5,815 nucleotides of DNA from Nocardioidaceae bacterium (GTDB lineage: Bacteria > Actinomycetota > Actinomycetes > Propionibacteriales > Nocardioidaceae): assembly GCA_013693815.1 (NCBI GenBank), contig CP059259.1:1850567-1856381 (forward strand), in the 5' to 3' direction. This document shows, one piece after another, positions 1 through 5,815 of this stretch. The position numbers and the translations under genes were made by a program. Below the pieces are notes generated by a model, which made no database searches, was not told the DNA's origin, and saw only the letters and a program-made list of their open reading frames with translations. The stretch's first letter is position 1. Each line of letters opens with the position of its first letter.

Positions 1-222
1 CCCCATGTCCCCAACGACGGCCGTCCCGGACGAGGGCTACGGCTGGAGCCCGGCTTGGTGATCGCGATCGAGCCCTGGTTGCTGCAGACCACCGACGAGA
101 TCTACACCGACCCCGATGGCTGGACGCTGCGCAGTGCCGATGGCAGTCGCGGCGCCCACAGCGAGCACACCGTGGCGATCACTGCCGACGGCCCGCTGGT
201 GCTAACCGCTCGCGAGGTATGA
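1..222 (+). CDS. map: Methionine aminopeptidase, type I (C-terminal 73 codons)
   Basis: This is the 3' end of a metal-dependent methionine aminopeptidase, the cytosolic enzyme that removes the initiator methionine from nascent proteins. Frame 1 is open from the left edge to TGA at 220-222. The fragment opens with P-H-V-P-N. By comparison with actinobacterial MetAPs, the first proline is that of the 'MHxxP' motif, so the metal-binding histidine lies just outside the window. Two further metal ligands are visible: the Glu of 'AIEPW' (fragment residue 24) and the Glu of 'HSEHTVAIT' (residue 55). The intervening '[13 protein letters not shown]' is the usual strand between them. The C-terminus '[11 protein letters not shown]' is normal, so the gene ends intact. 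It converges on the tRNA-Leu gene 12 bp downstream. Actinomycetes often carry more than one map gene, and I cannot tell which paralogue this is. Confidence 0.93.
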   Translation, partial: PHVPNDGRPGRGLRLEPGLVIAIEPWLLQTTDEIYTDPDGWTLRSADGSRGAHSEHTVAITADGPLVLTAREV

Positions 223-234
223 CCTCACAAAATG

Positions 235-317
235 TGCCGGGTGTGGGATTCGAACCCACAAGCCCTTTCGGGCAATGAGGTTTGAGCTCATCGCGTATGC
301 CGTTCCGCCAACCCGGC
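235..317 (-). tRNA. tRNA-Leu (anticodon CAA)
   Basis: This is a complete class II tRNA on the minus strand that decodes UUG leucine codons. Acceptor arms GCCGGGT (311-317) and ACCCGGC (236-242) pair fully, with discriminator A at 235. The T arm is GTGGG-TTCGAAT-CCCAC. The anticodon stem ATGAG/CTCAT closes the 7-base loop CTCAAAC, which puts the anticodon CAA at plus-strand 282-284. The D stem is GCG/CGC, and the long variable arm forms a GCCC-GAAA-GGGC hairpin, as expected for leucine. The 3' CCA is not encoded (the next bases read CAT), so it must be added after transcription. No second tRNA is visible beside it. I see no direct repeat of its 3' end within the window that would suggest an integrated element. 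Confidence 0.96.
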
Positions 318-331
318 CAGGTGCAGCGACC

Positions 332-337
332 ACGGTA
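332..337 (-). promoter_or_regulatory. Possible -10 box for tRNA-Leu
   Basis: On the minus strand TACCGT fits the TANNNT -10 pattern and ends 14 bases before the first base of the tRNA, which would give a short 5' leader. No convincing -35 hexamer is seen about 17 bases further upstream. This is a positional guess only. Confidence 0.25.
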
Positions 338-338
338 A

Positions 339-355
339 CCGACCCCGGGGTTCGG
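339..355. repeat. Imperfect palindrome between tRNA-Leu and pdtaR
   Basis: The arms CCGACCCC and GGGGTTCGG are complementary apart from one bulged T, with no loop between them. It sits in the 103-bp gap upstream of both divergent genes and just upstream of the possible tRNA -10 box. It could be an operator or chance in GC-rich DNA. No T-tract follows on either strand, so it is not a terminator. Confidence 0.3.
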
Positions 356-409
356 AGGGGAATCGGGCTATCTCACGGGAGCCTGGTCCACCGACTTGGC
401 GGTGTCGTT

Positions 410-415
410 TAAGGT
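410..415 (+). promoter_or_regulatory. Possible -10 box giving a leaderless pdtaR mRNA
   Basis: TAAGGT matches the actinobacterial -10 pattern TANNNT. The usual spacing places the transcription start at about 421-422, essentially on the GTG start codon. No -35 hexamer is obvious. The competing reading is that AAGGT (411-415), 5 bases before GTG, is a weak Shine-Dalgarno sequence on a transcript that starts further upstream. Confidence 0.35.
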
Positions 416-420
416 CAGGG

Positions 421-1029
421 GTGGATGTGCCGACCTCGAACCCGGGAGTTTCCGCCCGGCGCGTGGTGATCGCCGAGGACGAGGCGCTGATTCGGCTCGA
501 CCTCGCCGAGATGCTGGCCGAAGAGGGGTACGACGTCGTTGGGCAGGCTGCCGACGGCGAGGCAGCGGTGGCCCTGGCGCAGCAGCATCGCCCCGATCTG
601 GTCGTCCTGGACGTGAAGATGCCCAAGCTCGACGGTATTGCAGCGGCCCAGCGCATCGCTGAGCAGCGCATCGCGCCGGTGGTGATCCTGACAGCGTTCA
701 GTCAGCGCGAGCTGGTGGAGCGGGCGCGTGACGCAGGTGCCATGGCGTACTTGGTCAAGCCGTTCACCAAGTCCGACCTGTTGCCGGCGATCGAGATGGC
801 CGTGTTCCGCTTCGGAGAGCTGCAGCAGCTCGAGGCCGAGGTGGCAGATCTCACCGAGCGGCTGGAGACCCGCAAACAGGTCGATCGAGCCAAGGGGCTG
901 CTCCAGCAGCAGCTCGACCTCAGCGAGCAGGAGGCTTTCCGCTGGATCCAGAAAACCGCTATGGATTTGCGCAAGTCGATGCGTGAGGTGGCCGAGGGAG
1001 TTGTTGAGCATGGCGTCGGCAACGACTGA
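421..1029 (+). CDS. pdtaR: ANTAR-domain response regulator, PdtaR family
   Basis: This is a 202-residue two-component response regulator that is predicted to act on RNA rather than DNA. The N-terminal receiver domain (about residues 13-128) has the acidic pair E19-D20, phospho-acceptor D64 in 'VVLDVKMP', switch T91 in 'ILTAFSQ' and K113 in 'YLVKPF'. A short coiled linker (about 132-150) leads to a C-terminal ANTAR domain (about 150-197) with 'RKQVDRAKGLLQ' and 'EAFRWIQKTAMD'. Length and motif order match M. tuberculosis PdtaR (Rv1626, 205 residues by recall). ANTAR proteins bind paired hairpins in nascent RNA and antiterminate. In mycobacteria the partner kinase is PdtaS, and no kinase gene lies in this window. 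GTG at 421 is chosen because it gives a short N-terminal tail like that of Rv1626; GTG at 427 is also possible. The downstream acetyltransferase begins 24 bases later on the same strand. Confidence 0.93.
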   Translation: MDVPTSNPGVSARRVVIAEDEALIRLDLAEMLAEEGYDVVGQAADGEAAVALAQQHRPDLVVLDVKMPKLDGIAAAQRIAEQRIAPVVILTAFSQRELVERARDAGAMAYLVKPFTKSDLLPAIEMAVFRFGELQQLEAEVADLTERLETRKQVDRAKGLLQQQLDLSEQEAFRWIQKTAMDLRKSMREVAEGVVEHGVGND

Positions 1030-1043
1030 GCACCCGATGAGCC

Positions 1044-1048
1044 AGAGG
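1044..1048 (+). promoter_or_regulatory. Ribosome binding site deciding the TTG start of the GNAT gene
   Basis: AGAGG lies 5 bases before TTG at 1054. The in-frame ATG at 1069 would be 20 bases away, too far for this site, so TTG is preferred. Confidence 0.5.
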
Positions 1049-1053
1049 CTGCT

Positions 1054-1640
1054 TTGACCCGCTCTCCAATGTTTGTTCGAGACTCGCGCATCGATGATTC
1101 CGTAGCGATCGCCGAGATCTGGGGCTACCGCTCCTCCCGCGCGCAGGACCGTGCCGCCGCGAGTTCGGCAACCGAACTTGCCGGCATTATCGAGAGCGCC
1201 GAGCAGGCGAGCCATCAGCGGCTGATCGTCGCCGAACTCGACGGTGAGGTGGTCGCCGCCGCTTTCCTGAGCCGGGCAACCGTGGGCCCGTTCCTGGGGA
1301 GGACTCGGTCACGATCAGCTACCTGTACGTGCGTCCCGGTTCGGTCCGCCTGGGTGCGGGTCGTGCCCTCGTCGATGCGGCTGTCACCTGGGCAGAGGAA
1401 TGCGGCGCGGCCACGGTGATGGCGCTGGCCGGTGCAGGCGATCGCGACGCCAACCGGTACTTCGCCCGGCTCGGGTTTGCAGCCGTCGCTACCGTGCGGG
1501 CCGCTCCGGTCTCCTTGCTCCGCGCCACGTCCTTCCCGGTGGAGCCGCCGGTTTATGCGCGTACTGGGCGCCGGTCCTCCAGGCTGGCCGGGTCCGTGCT
1601 GGCCCAGCGCCGCCGGCAGCGACGGCTCAGCGGGCAGTAG
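1054..1640 (+). pseudogene. GNAT-family N-acetyltransferase, split by a -1 frameshift
   Basis: This looks like one acetyl-CoA-dependent GNAT acetyltransferase of about 195 residues read in two frames. The first part (TTG at 1054 to about 1299) gives 'VRDSRIDDSVAIAEIWGYRS', the usual GNAT opening, and continues to 'GEVVAAAFLSRATVGP'. The second part, one base back, gives 'EDSVTISYLYVRP', then the acetyl-CoA loop 'RLGAGRALV' and 'DANRYFARLGF', and stops at TAG 1638-1640. Without a shift the first frame runs into arginine-rich nonsense and stops at 1417-1419. The switch lies between about 1284 and 1300, which holds GGGCCCG (1284-1290) and a GGGG run (1296-1299). One missing G in that run, a base-calling error, or programmed -1 slippage would each explain it. 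The first position of the Q/RxxGxG/A motif is valine (1344-1346), which hints at decay. The C-terminal tail is basic. The substrate is unknown. The gene ends 18 bp before polA. Confidence 0.8.
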
Positions 1641-1644
1641 TCGT

Positions 1645-1650
1645 TAGAGT
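1645..1650 (+). promoter_or_regulatory. Possible -10 box giving a leaderless polA mRNA
   Basis: TAGAGT fits TANNNT and lies 8 bases before the polA GTG, so transcription would start at about 1657-1659. The bases between (1651-1658) are pyrimidine-rich and contain no Shine-Dalgarno sequence, which makes leaderless translation the simplest reading. No -35 match is visible, and read-through from pdtaR remains possible. Confidence 0.4.
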
Positions 1651-1658
1651 CGTTCCTC

Positions 1659-4325
1659 GTGAAGCCGAAACTCCTCTTGCTCGACGGGCACTCGCTGGCT
1701 TACCGTGCGTTCTTCGCGCTCCCGGTGGAGAACTTCTCGACCACGACCGGGCAACCGACCAATGCGGTGTACGGGTTCACCTCGATGTTGATCAACGTGT
1801 TGCGCGACGAGGAGCCCACTCATATCGCAGTCGCATTCGACAAGTCGCGGGAGACCTTTCGGCTGGCCGAATACAGCGAGTACAAAGCCAAGCGCAACAA
1901 GACACCGGAAGAGTTCGCAGGCCAGCTGTCGCTGATCCAGGAAGTCCTCGATGCGCTGCGGATCACCCACCTGGAGCTGGCGGGGTACGAGGCCGACGAC
2001 ATCATCGCCACCTTGGTCACCGAGGCGGTGCGTGAGGGATTCGAGGTGCTCATCCTCACCGGCGATCGCGATTCGCTGCAGTTGGTCAGTGAGCAGTCCA
2101 CCGTGCTCTACCCGATGCGCGGTGTCTCGGATCTCGCCCGGATGACACCGGAGGCGGTCGAGGCCAAGTACGGCGTGCCCCCGGCCCGCTACCCGGAGCT
2201 GGCAGCCCTGGTCGGGGAGGACTCCGACAACCTCCCCGGTGTGCCCGGTGTGGGTCCCAAGACGGCCGCCAAGTGGATCAGCACCTACGACGGCCTGGAC
2301 AACGTGATCACCTGCGCCGACCAGATCACCGGCAAGGCAGGCGACAACCTGCGTGCTCATCTGGGCAATGTGATCCGCAACCGGCACCTCAATGCGCTGG
2401 TTCGCGATCTGGCGTTGGAGGTGGCGCCGACCGACCTGGCGCTGCAGCCCTGGGATCGGGCCGAGATCCACAAGATCTTCGACGGTTTGGAGTTCCGGGT
2501 CCTGCGCGACCGGCTTTTCGAGTACCTCTCGGTCGAGGAGGAGGTCGACGAATCCGGCTTCGAGCTGGTCGGAGGCCAACTCGGCTCCGGCGAGCTGGCA
2601 GATTGGCTGGAGCAGCACGCTCAGGACGGCCAGCGGGTCGGCCTCCAGGTCCAGGGACGCTGGGGAGCAGGCACCGGCGAGGTGTACGCGGTCGCGCTGG
2701 CCACCGAGCAGGAGGCCTGTTATTTCGAGGTCGAGCAGCTCGATCTCAATGACGAAGACAGATGGGCGGCCTGGCTTGCCGATGACCAGTACCCGAAGGT
2801 GCTGCACGACTCCAAAGGCCCCATCCTGGCGTTGGCGGCGCGTGGCTGGAGGCTCGCCGGGCCGGCCGCCGATACGGCGCTCTCGGCTTATCTGGCCCGT
2901 CCCGACCAGCGTTCCTACGACCTGACGGATCTGACCCTGCGCTACCTCAAACGCGAGTTACGCAGCGCCTCCGACGATGCCGATCAACTCAGCCTGGATG
3001 GAGTGGGGGACAGCTCCACCGGCGAGACGCCCATGCTGCAGGCCCGCGCCGCTCTCGATCTCGCTGCCGCGCTCGAGGAGGAGCTCGAGCAGCGAGGAGG
3101 CACAGCGCTGCTCAGCGAGGTCGAGCTTCCGCTGGTCGGTCTGCTGGCCAAGCTCGAACAGGTCGGGGTGGCTGTCGACTCCGACCGGCTCGAAAGCCTG
3201 GAATCCCAGTTCGGGGACGCGGTCAAGAGGGCCGCGCAGGAGGCGTACGACGCGATCGGTAAGGAGATCAACCTCGGCTCACCCAAGCAGCTGCAGGTAG
3301 TGCTGTTCGACGAACTGGACATGCCCAAGACCAAGCGCACCAAGACCGGGTACACCACCGATGCCGATGCGCTGCAAGGGTTGTTCGTCAAGACCGAACA
3401 CCCGTTCCTGGCGGCCTTGCTGGAGCATCGCGACAAGATCCGGTTGCGTCAGACCGTCGAGGGTCTGTTGAAGACCGTGCAGCCCGACGGCCGCATCCAC
3501 ACCACCTTCAATCAGCTGATCGCCGCCACCGGGCGGCTTTCCTCGACCGAGCCGAACTTGCAGAACATTCCCGTCCGCACCGAGGCCGGTCGTACGATCC
3601 GTGAGGCGTTCGTGGTGGGCAGCGGCTACCAGACGCTGATGACCGCCGACTACAGCCAGATCGAGATGCGGATCATGGCCCACTTGTCGGCAGATGTTGG
3701 CCTGATCGAGGCGTTCCGCTCAGGCATGGACTTCCACTCGGTCACTGCCTCACGAGTGTTCGGTGTTGCGGCCGACGAAGTGACCGGCGAGATGCGGGCG
3801 AAGATCAAGGCGATGAACTACGGCCTGGCCTACGGGCTGTCGGCGTACGGACTCTCCCAGCAACTCGGCATCGAGCCGGCTGAGGCGCGCGGGCTGATGG
3901 AGGAGTACTTTCAGACCTTCGGCGGGGTCCGCGACTATCTGGCCGGGATCGTCGACGAGGCTCGTCGCAGCGGGTTCACCGAGACGATCCTGGGTCGTCG
4001 TCGCTACCTGCCGGACCTGACCAGCGACAATCGCCAGCGCCGGGAGATGGCCGAACGGATGGCGCTCAACGCGCCGATCCAAGGCTCGGCGGCCGATATC
4101 ATCAAGGTCGCGATGCTGAAGGTGGATCGGGCCATCGCCGCCGACGGACTCGCTTCGAGGATGCTGCTCCAGGTTCACGACGAGCTGGTCTTCGAGGTCG
4201 CCACCGGTGAACTGGAGGCCTTGGAGCAGCTGGTACGCCGGGAGATGGCCGCAGCGGCAAACCTGACGGTTCCACTCGATGTAGGTATCGGTGTGGGGCT
4301 GAGTTGGTATGCAGCAGCTCACTAG
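1659..4325 (+). CDS. polA: DNA polymerase I (5' nuclease plus polymerase, inactive 3'-5' exonuclease domain)
   Basis: This is full-length Pol I, 888 residues, which fills gaps and removes RNA primers in lagging-strand synthesis and excision repair. The 5' nuclease domain (about 1-290) keeps its metal ligands: D9 in 'LLDGHS', E111-D113-D114 in 'GYEADD', D136 and D138 in 'TGDRDS', and D188 and D190 in 'GEDSDN', followed by the helix-hairpin-helix 'GVPGVGPKTA'. The middle domain (about 300-480) has the proofreading fold but not its acids. The DxE pair appears as Q330 and Q332, and the next Asp as P388, as is usual for actinobacterial Pol I. The polymerase domain (about 500-888) is complete: D664 in 'TADYSQIEMR', R713/K717/Y721/Y725 in the O helix, and H840-D841-E842 in 'QVHDEL'. 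GTG at 1659 starts the protein directly at 'KPKLLLLDGHS'. The C-terminus 'SWYAAAH' is typical of the family. The gene converges on a flippase gene, with 21 bp between stops. Confidence 0.98.
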   Translation: MKPKLLLLDGHSLAYRAFFALPVENFSTTTGQPTNAVYGFTSMLINVLRDEEPTHIAVAFDKSRETFRLAEYSEYKAKRNKTPEEFAGQLSLIQEVLDALRITHLELAGYEADDIIATLVTEAVREGFEVLILTGDRDSLQLVSEQSTVLYPMRGVSDLARMTPEAVEAKYGVPPARYPELAALVGEDSDNLPGVPGVGPKTAAKWISTYDGLDNVITCADQITGKAGDNLRAHLGNVIRNRHLNALVRDLALEVAPTDLALQPWDRAEIHKIFDGLEFRVLRDRLFEYLSVEEEVDESGFELVGGQLGSGELADWLEQHAQDGQRVGLQVQGRWGAGTGEVYAVALATEQEACYFEVEQLDLNDEDRWAAWLADDQYPKVLHDSKGPILALAARGWRLAGPAADTALSAYLARPDQRSYDLTDLTLRYLKRELRSASDDADQLSLDGVGDSSTGETPMLQARAALDLAAALEEELEQRGGTALLSEVELPLVGLLAKLEQVGVAVDSDRLESLESQFGDAVKRAAQEAYDAIGKEINLGSPKQLQVVLFDELDMPKTKRTKTGYTTDADALQGLFVKTEHPFLAALLEHRDKIRLRQTVEGLLKTVQPDGRIHTTFNQLIAATGRLSSTEPNLQNIPVRTEAGRTIREAFVVGSGYQTLMTADYSQIEMRIMAHLSADVGLIEAFRSGMDFHSVTASRVFGVAADEVTGEMRAKIKAMNYGLAYGLSAYGLSQQLGIEPAEARGLMEEYFQTFGGVRDYLAGIVDEARRSGFTETILGRRRYLPDLTSDNRQRREMAERMALNAPIQGSAADIIKVAMLKVDRAIAADGLASRMLLQVHDELVFEVATGELEALEQLVRREMAAAANLTVPLDVGIGVGLSWYAAAH

Positions 4326-4346
4326 CCCGTTGACCAGCGCCGGCGA

Positions 4347-5606
4347 CTAGCCCTTACGCCCGCCGGGCCGAGCAAGGACGACAGGTATGCCGGCCAGCGC
4401 GATGGCGGCGAGGACCATGATGACCAACTGACGGTTGCCGTCGGCCAGGAGCACCCCTGCCACAGCTAGTGCCACCACGGCGGACCAGAGATAGATCGCT
4501 ACCTGGACCTGCCGGGATATCTGCCGGTAGACGGCCATCTGCAAGACGGCCAAGGCGGTCCCGGCGAGGGTGAACAGCCAGGCATACTCCGCCAGTTCGC
4601 TGTATTCGCCGCCGCCTACGAAGGCAACTGCGAGATCGGGGAACGCCAGACAACCCAGGACCGCGCACAGGCCGAGCGCGGCGACCAACGTGAGCGGCTT
4701 GAGCCATGACCGATCGTTGTGGTCGACCGCGTGATCCTGGGCCATCTTCGGGAATGCCGCAATGATCACGAACTGGGGAAGGAACAGGCAGGTCTTGGTC
4801 AAGATCGAGCCGGCGGCGTAGATGCCGGCGGTGCGATGATCGAACTGGTTGCGGGCGATGATCACGTCCAGATTGGACAGGACGAAGAACGCAAGCAGGT
4901 TGTGTCCGTTGAGCCAGACCTCGCGCAACACACTCTTGTGCGCCACCGGTGTTTCCCGGCTACCGGACGCGCGGGAAACGTGACGGCAGCTCCACCAACC
5001 CACGAGAGCCGGGAGCAGGGCGCCGAGGAGGACGCCGGCCATTGCGCCGGTCGCGGTGGGGTTGATCAGAATGCCGCCGATGCCGAAGATCGCCCGGCCG
5101 ACCCCGATGCATACATAGGTGAGGGCCAACAACCGCCAGCGCTCGGCGCCTTGGAGGATGCCCAGATAGCCGCCGATCATCGTGAGAGGGCCGACTGTCA
5201 GAGCCATCAGGGCGCAAGCCACCCAGGAGACGTGCAGGGCGAGAGTGAAGACGGGTACGAGCAGGACCATCACTGTGCCCAGGCCGGCTGCCACGCGAAG
5301 GGTACTGACCACGACGTCGCGGGCGACCTCGTCTCGAGTCTGCGACCGATCGTGGCCCGAGGTGGTGGCGATCCTTCGGGCCGCAGTCGCTTGCAGAGCC
5401 AAGGCGCCGACATTGGCCACCAGAAGGATGCCGAGGAACGCGCTGACTGCACCGAAGTGCTCAGGTCCGAGCGCATGGGAGGCGAGCAGAGTGAAGGCAT
5501 AGGCCAGCAAGTTCATGGTCATCATGCCGCCCGCGGTCAGTGAGCCCGCGGTAGCCAGGCCGGTGCCCCGGCTTTGGGCGGGGACGCGCTCGGGAGGCGA
5601 TGCCAT
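4347..5606 (-). CDS. Polysaccharide flippase-like membrane protein (Wzx/MATE superfamily)
   Basis: This 419-residue, strongly hydrophobic protein has about 12 predicted membrane segments, for example residues 20-42, 51-76, 97-123, 127-150, 158-181, 184-205, 235-252, 262-285, 304-325, 340-360, 368-388 and 392-412. The pattern 'LGPEHFGAVSAFLGILLVAN' near the N-terminus and 'LSNLDVIIAR' (D247) followed by 'AGIYAAGSILTK' and 'FLPQFVIIAAFPKMA' resemble oligosaccharide flippases of the MOP superfamily, which move lipid-linked glycans across the cytoplasmic membrane. Length fits the family. The start chosen is ATG at 5604-5606, which leaves a short polar tail before the first segment; Shine-Dalgarno support is weak (AGG about 12 bases upstream). 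It diverges by 45 bp from an acyltransferase gene, which fits a surface-polysaccharide role. The substrate cannot be read from the sequence. Another MOP exporter type is possible. Confidence 0.82.
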   Translation of the reverse strand: MASPPERVPAQSRGTGLATAGSLTAGGMMTMNLLAYAFTLLASHALGPEHFGAVSAFLGILLVANVGALALQATAARRIATTSGHDRSQTRDEVARDVVVSTLRVAAGLGTVMVLLVPVFTLALHVSWVACALMALTVGPLTMIGGYLGILQGAERWRLLALTYVCIGVGRAIFGIGGILINPTATGAMAGVLLGALLPALVGWWSCRHVSRASGSRETPVAHKSVLREVWLNGHNLLAFFVLSNLDVIIARNQFDHRTAGIYAAGSILTKTCLFLPQFVIIAAFPKMAQDHAVDHNDRSWLKPLTLVAALGLCAVLGCLAFPDLAVAFVGGGEYSELAEYAWLFTLAGTALAVLQMAVYRQISRQVQVAIYLWSAVVALAVAGVLLADGNRQLVIMVLAAIALAGIPVVLARPGGRKG

Positions 5607-5651
5607 GGCGGTAGTCTGCCTGGGTGGGCGATCCCATGCTGTAATACCTCG
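5607..5651. promoter_or_regulatory. Divergent promoter region between flippase and acyltransferase genes
   Basis: Only 45 bp separate the two divergent start codons, so both promoters must lie here or inside the genes. The one AT-rich spot, GTAATAC at 5641-5647, reads TAATAC on the plus strand, 4 bases before the acyltransferase ATG (a leaderless arrangement). It reads TATTAC on the minus strand, where it could serve the flippase with a leader of about 28 bases. Neither direction has a clear -35 box. Confidence 0.4.
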
Positions 5652-5815
5652 ATGGCTGCCACGTCACCCGAGGCAGCGGTGGCAGGACCGCCGTCTGCTA
5701 CGGCCCTCAACAGGTCCGCCCACTTTGCGGTGCTGACGGGCATGCGCGGGTTCGCGGCTCTGGCAGTGGTCTTGATCCACACCTCGGGTCGCACCGACTT
5801 CCTCTGGCTGGGAAT
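5652..5815 (+). CDS. Acyltransferase-3 family membrane protein (N-terminal 54 codons)
   Basis: This is the start of an integral-membrane acyltransferase related to OafA, which transfers acyl groups to sugars of surface polysaccharides or to other cell-wall and small-molecule acceptors. The fragment runs in frame to the right edge. After about 27 polar residues it shows 'LTGMRGFAALAVVLIHT', the family's first membrane segment, with the signature Arg of 'RG' and the His that in this family is considered part of the active site. ATG at 5652 is the first in-frame methionine after the divergent gene. The internal ATG at 5742 falls inside the conserved motif and is too late. No Shine-Dalgarno sequence precedes 5652. 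The C-terminal part lies outside the window, so total length and any fused SGNH domain cannot be judged. Confidence 0.8.
   Translation, partial: MAATSPEAAVAGPPSATALNRSAHFAVLTGMRGFAALAVVLIHTSGRTDFLWLG

Noticed and set aside
235..317. tRNA-Leu as an integration site of a mobile element
   Set aside because: There is no integrase gene and no repeated copy of the tRNA 3' end in the window, and the flanking genes are ordinary chromosomal ones.
415..1215. A 266-codon minus-strand frame opposite pdtaR and the GNAT start
   Set aside because: It is a shadow of the PdtaR frame, with no motifs and no plausible start signals.
1054..1419. Two separate small genes (1054-1419 and 1329-1640) instead of one broken gene
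   Set aside because: The two translations supply the N- and C-terminal halves of a single GNAT fold with no missing part. The first ends in arginine-rich nonsense after about 1300, and the second would start inside a conserved strand.
1644..2807. A 387-codon open frame on the minus strand across the 5' half of polA
   Set aside because: It lies wholly opposite a gene with clear catalytic motifs, its translation shows no recognisable domain, and long antisense frames are expected in GC-rich coding DNA.
4326..4365. A terminator between the convergent polA and flippase genes
   Set aside because: Only a six-pair CCGGCG/CGCCGG stem with a 15-base loop is seen. It overlaps the flippase stop codon and has no T-tract.
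4719..5543. A 274-codon plus-strand frame opposite the flippase gene
   Set aside because: Its composition is the charged complement of a hydrophobic membrane protein, and the flippase on the other strand has real family motifs and a membrane-segment pattern.
1..5815. CRISPR arrays, insertion sequences, riboswitches or a new defence or RNA system
   Set aside because: I saw no regularly spaced repeats, transposase motifs or terminal inverted repeats. No intergenic space is large enough for a structured RNA other than the tRNA; the longest unassigned stretch is about 100 bases.

Overview
The window is GC-rich chromosomal DNA from an actinomycete (Actinomycetota). The evidence is the GC-biased third codon positions, the frequent GTG and TTG starts, an ANTAR response regulator of the PdtaR (M. 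tuberculosis Rv1626) type, and a Pol I with a dead proofreading domain and a 'WxAAAH' C-terminus. A Propionibacteriales-like lineage is my guess from recalled homologues; I cannot test it here.

Layout, left to right. 1-222 (+) is the 3' end of a type I methionine aminopeptidase gene. 235-317 (-) is a complete tRNA-Leu with anticodon CAA, facing map. A gap of about 100 bp (318-420) follows, holding possible promoter elements and an imperfect palindrome. 421-1029 (+) is pdtaR. 1054-1640 (+) is a GNAT-family acetyltransferase whose two halves lie in different frames, with a -1 shift near 1284-1300. 1659-4325 (+) is a full-length polA. 4347-5606 (-) is a polysaccharide flippase-like membrane protein convergent with polA. 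5652 to the right edge (+) is the start of an acyltransferase-3 family membrane protein, divergent from the flippase.

Functionally there are three groups. The first is housekeeping translation (map and the tRNA). The second is a regulator-acetyltransferase-polymerase row on the plus strand; the pdtaR...polA neighbourhood also occurs in M. tuberculosis (Rv1626...Rv1629). The third is a probable cell-envelope or exopolysaccharide pair, with the flippase moving lipid-linked glycans and the acyltransferase O-acylating glycans.

I found no undescribed defence, mobile or RNA system. The points most worth a second look are the broken or recoded GNAT gene, with a formal G_GGC_CCG -1 slippery heptamer in the right frame, and the TANNNT-like boxes a few bases before start codons that have little or no Shine-Dalgarno sequence, suggesting leaderless mRNAs for pdtaR, polA and the acyltransferase. 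A third is the Pol I active site, which has tyrosine at the F762-equivalent position.
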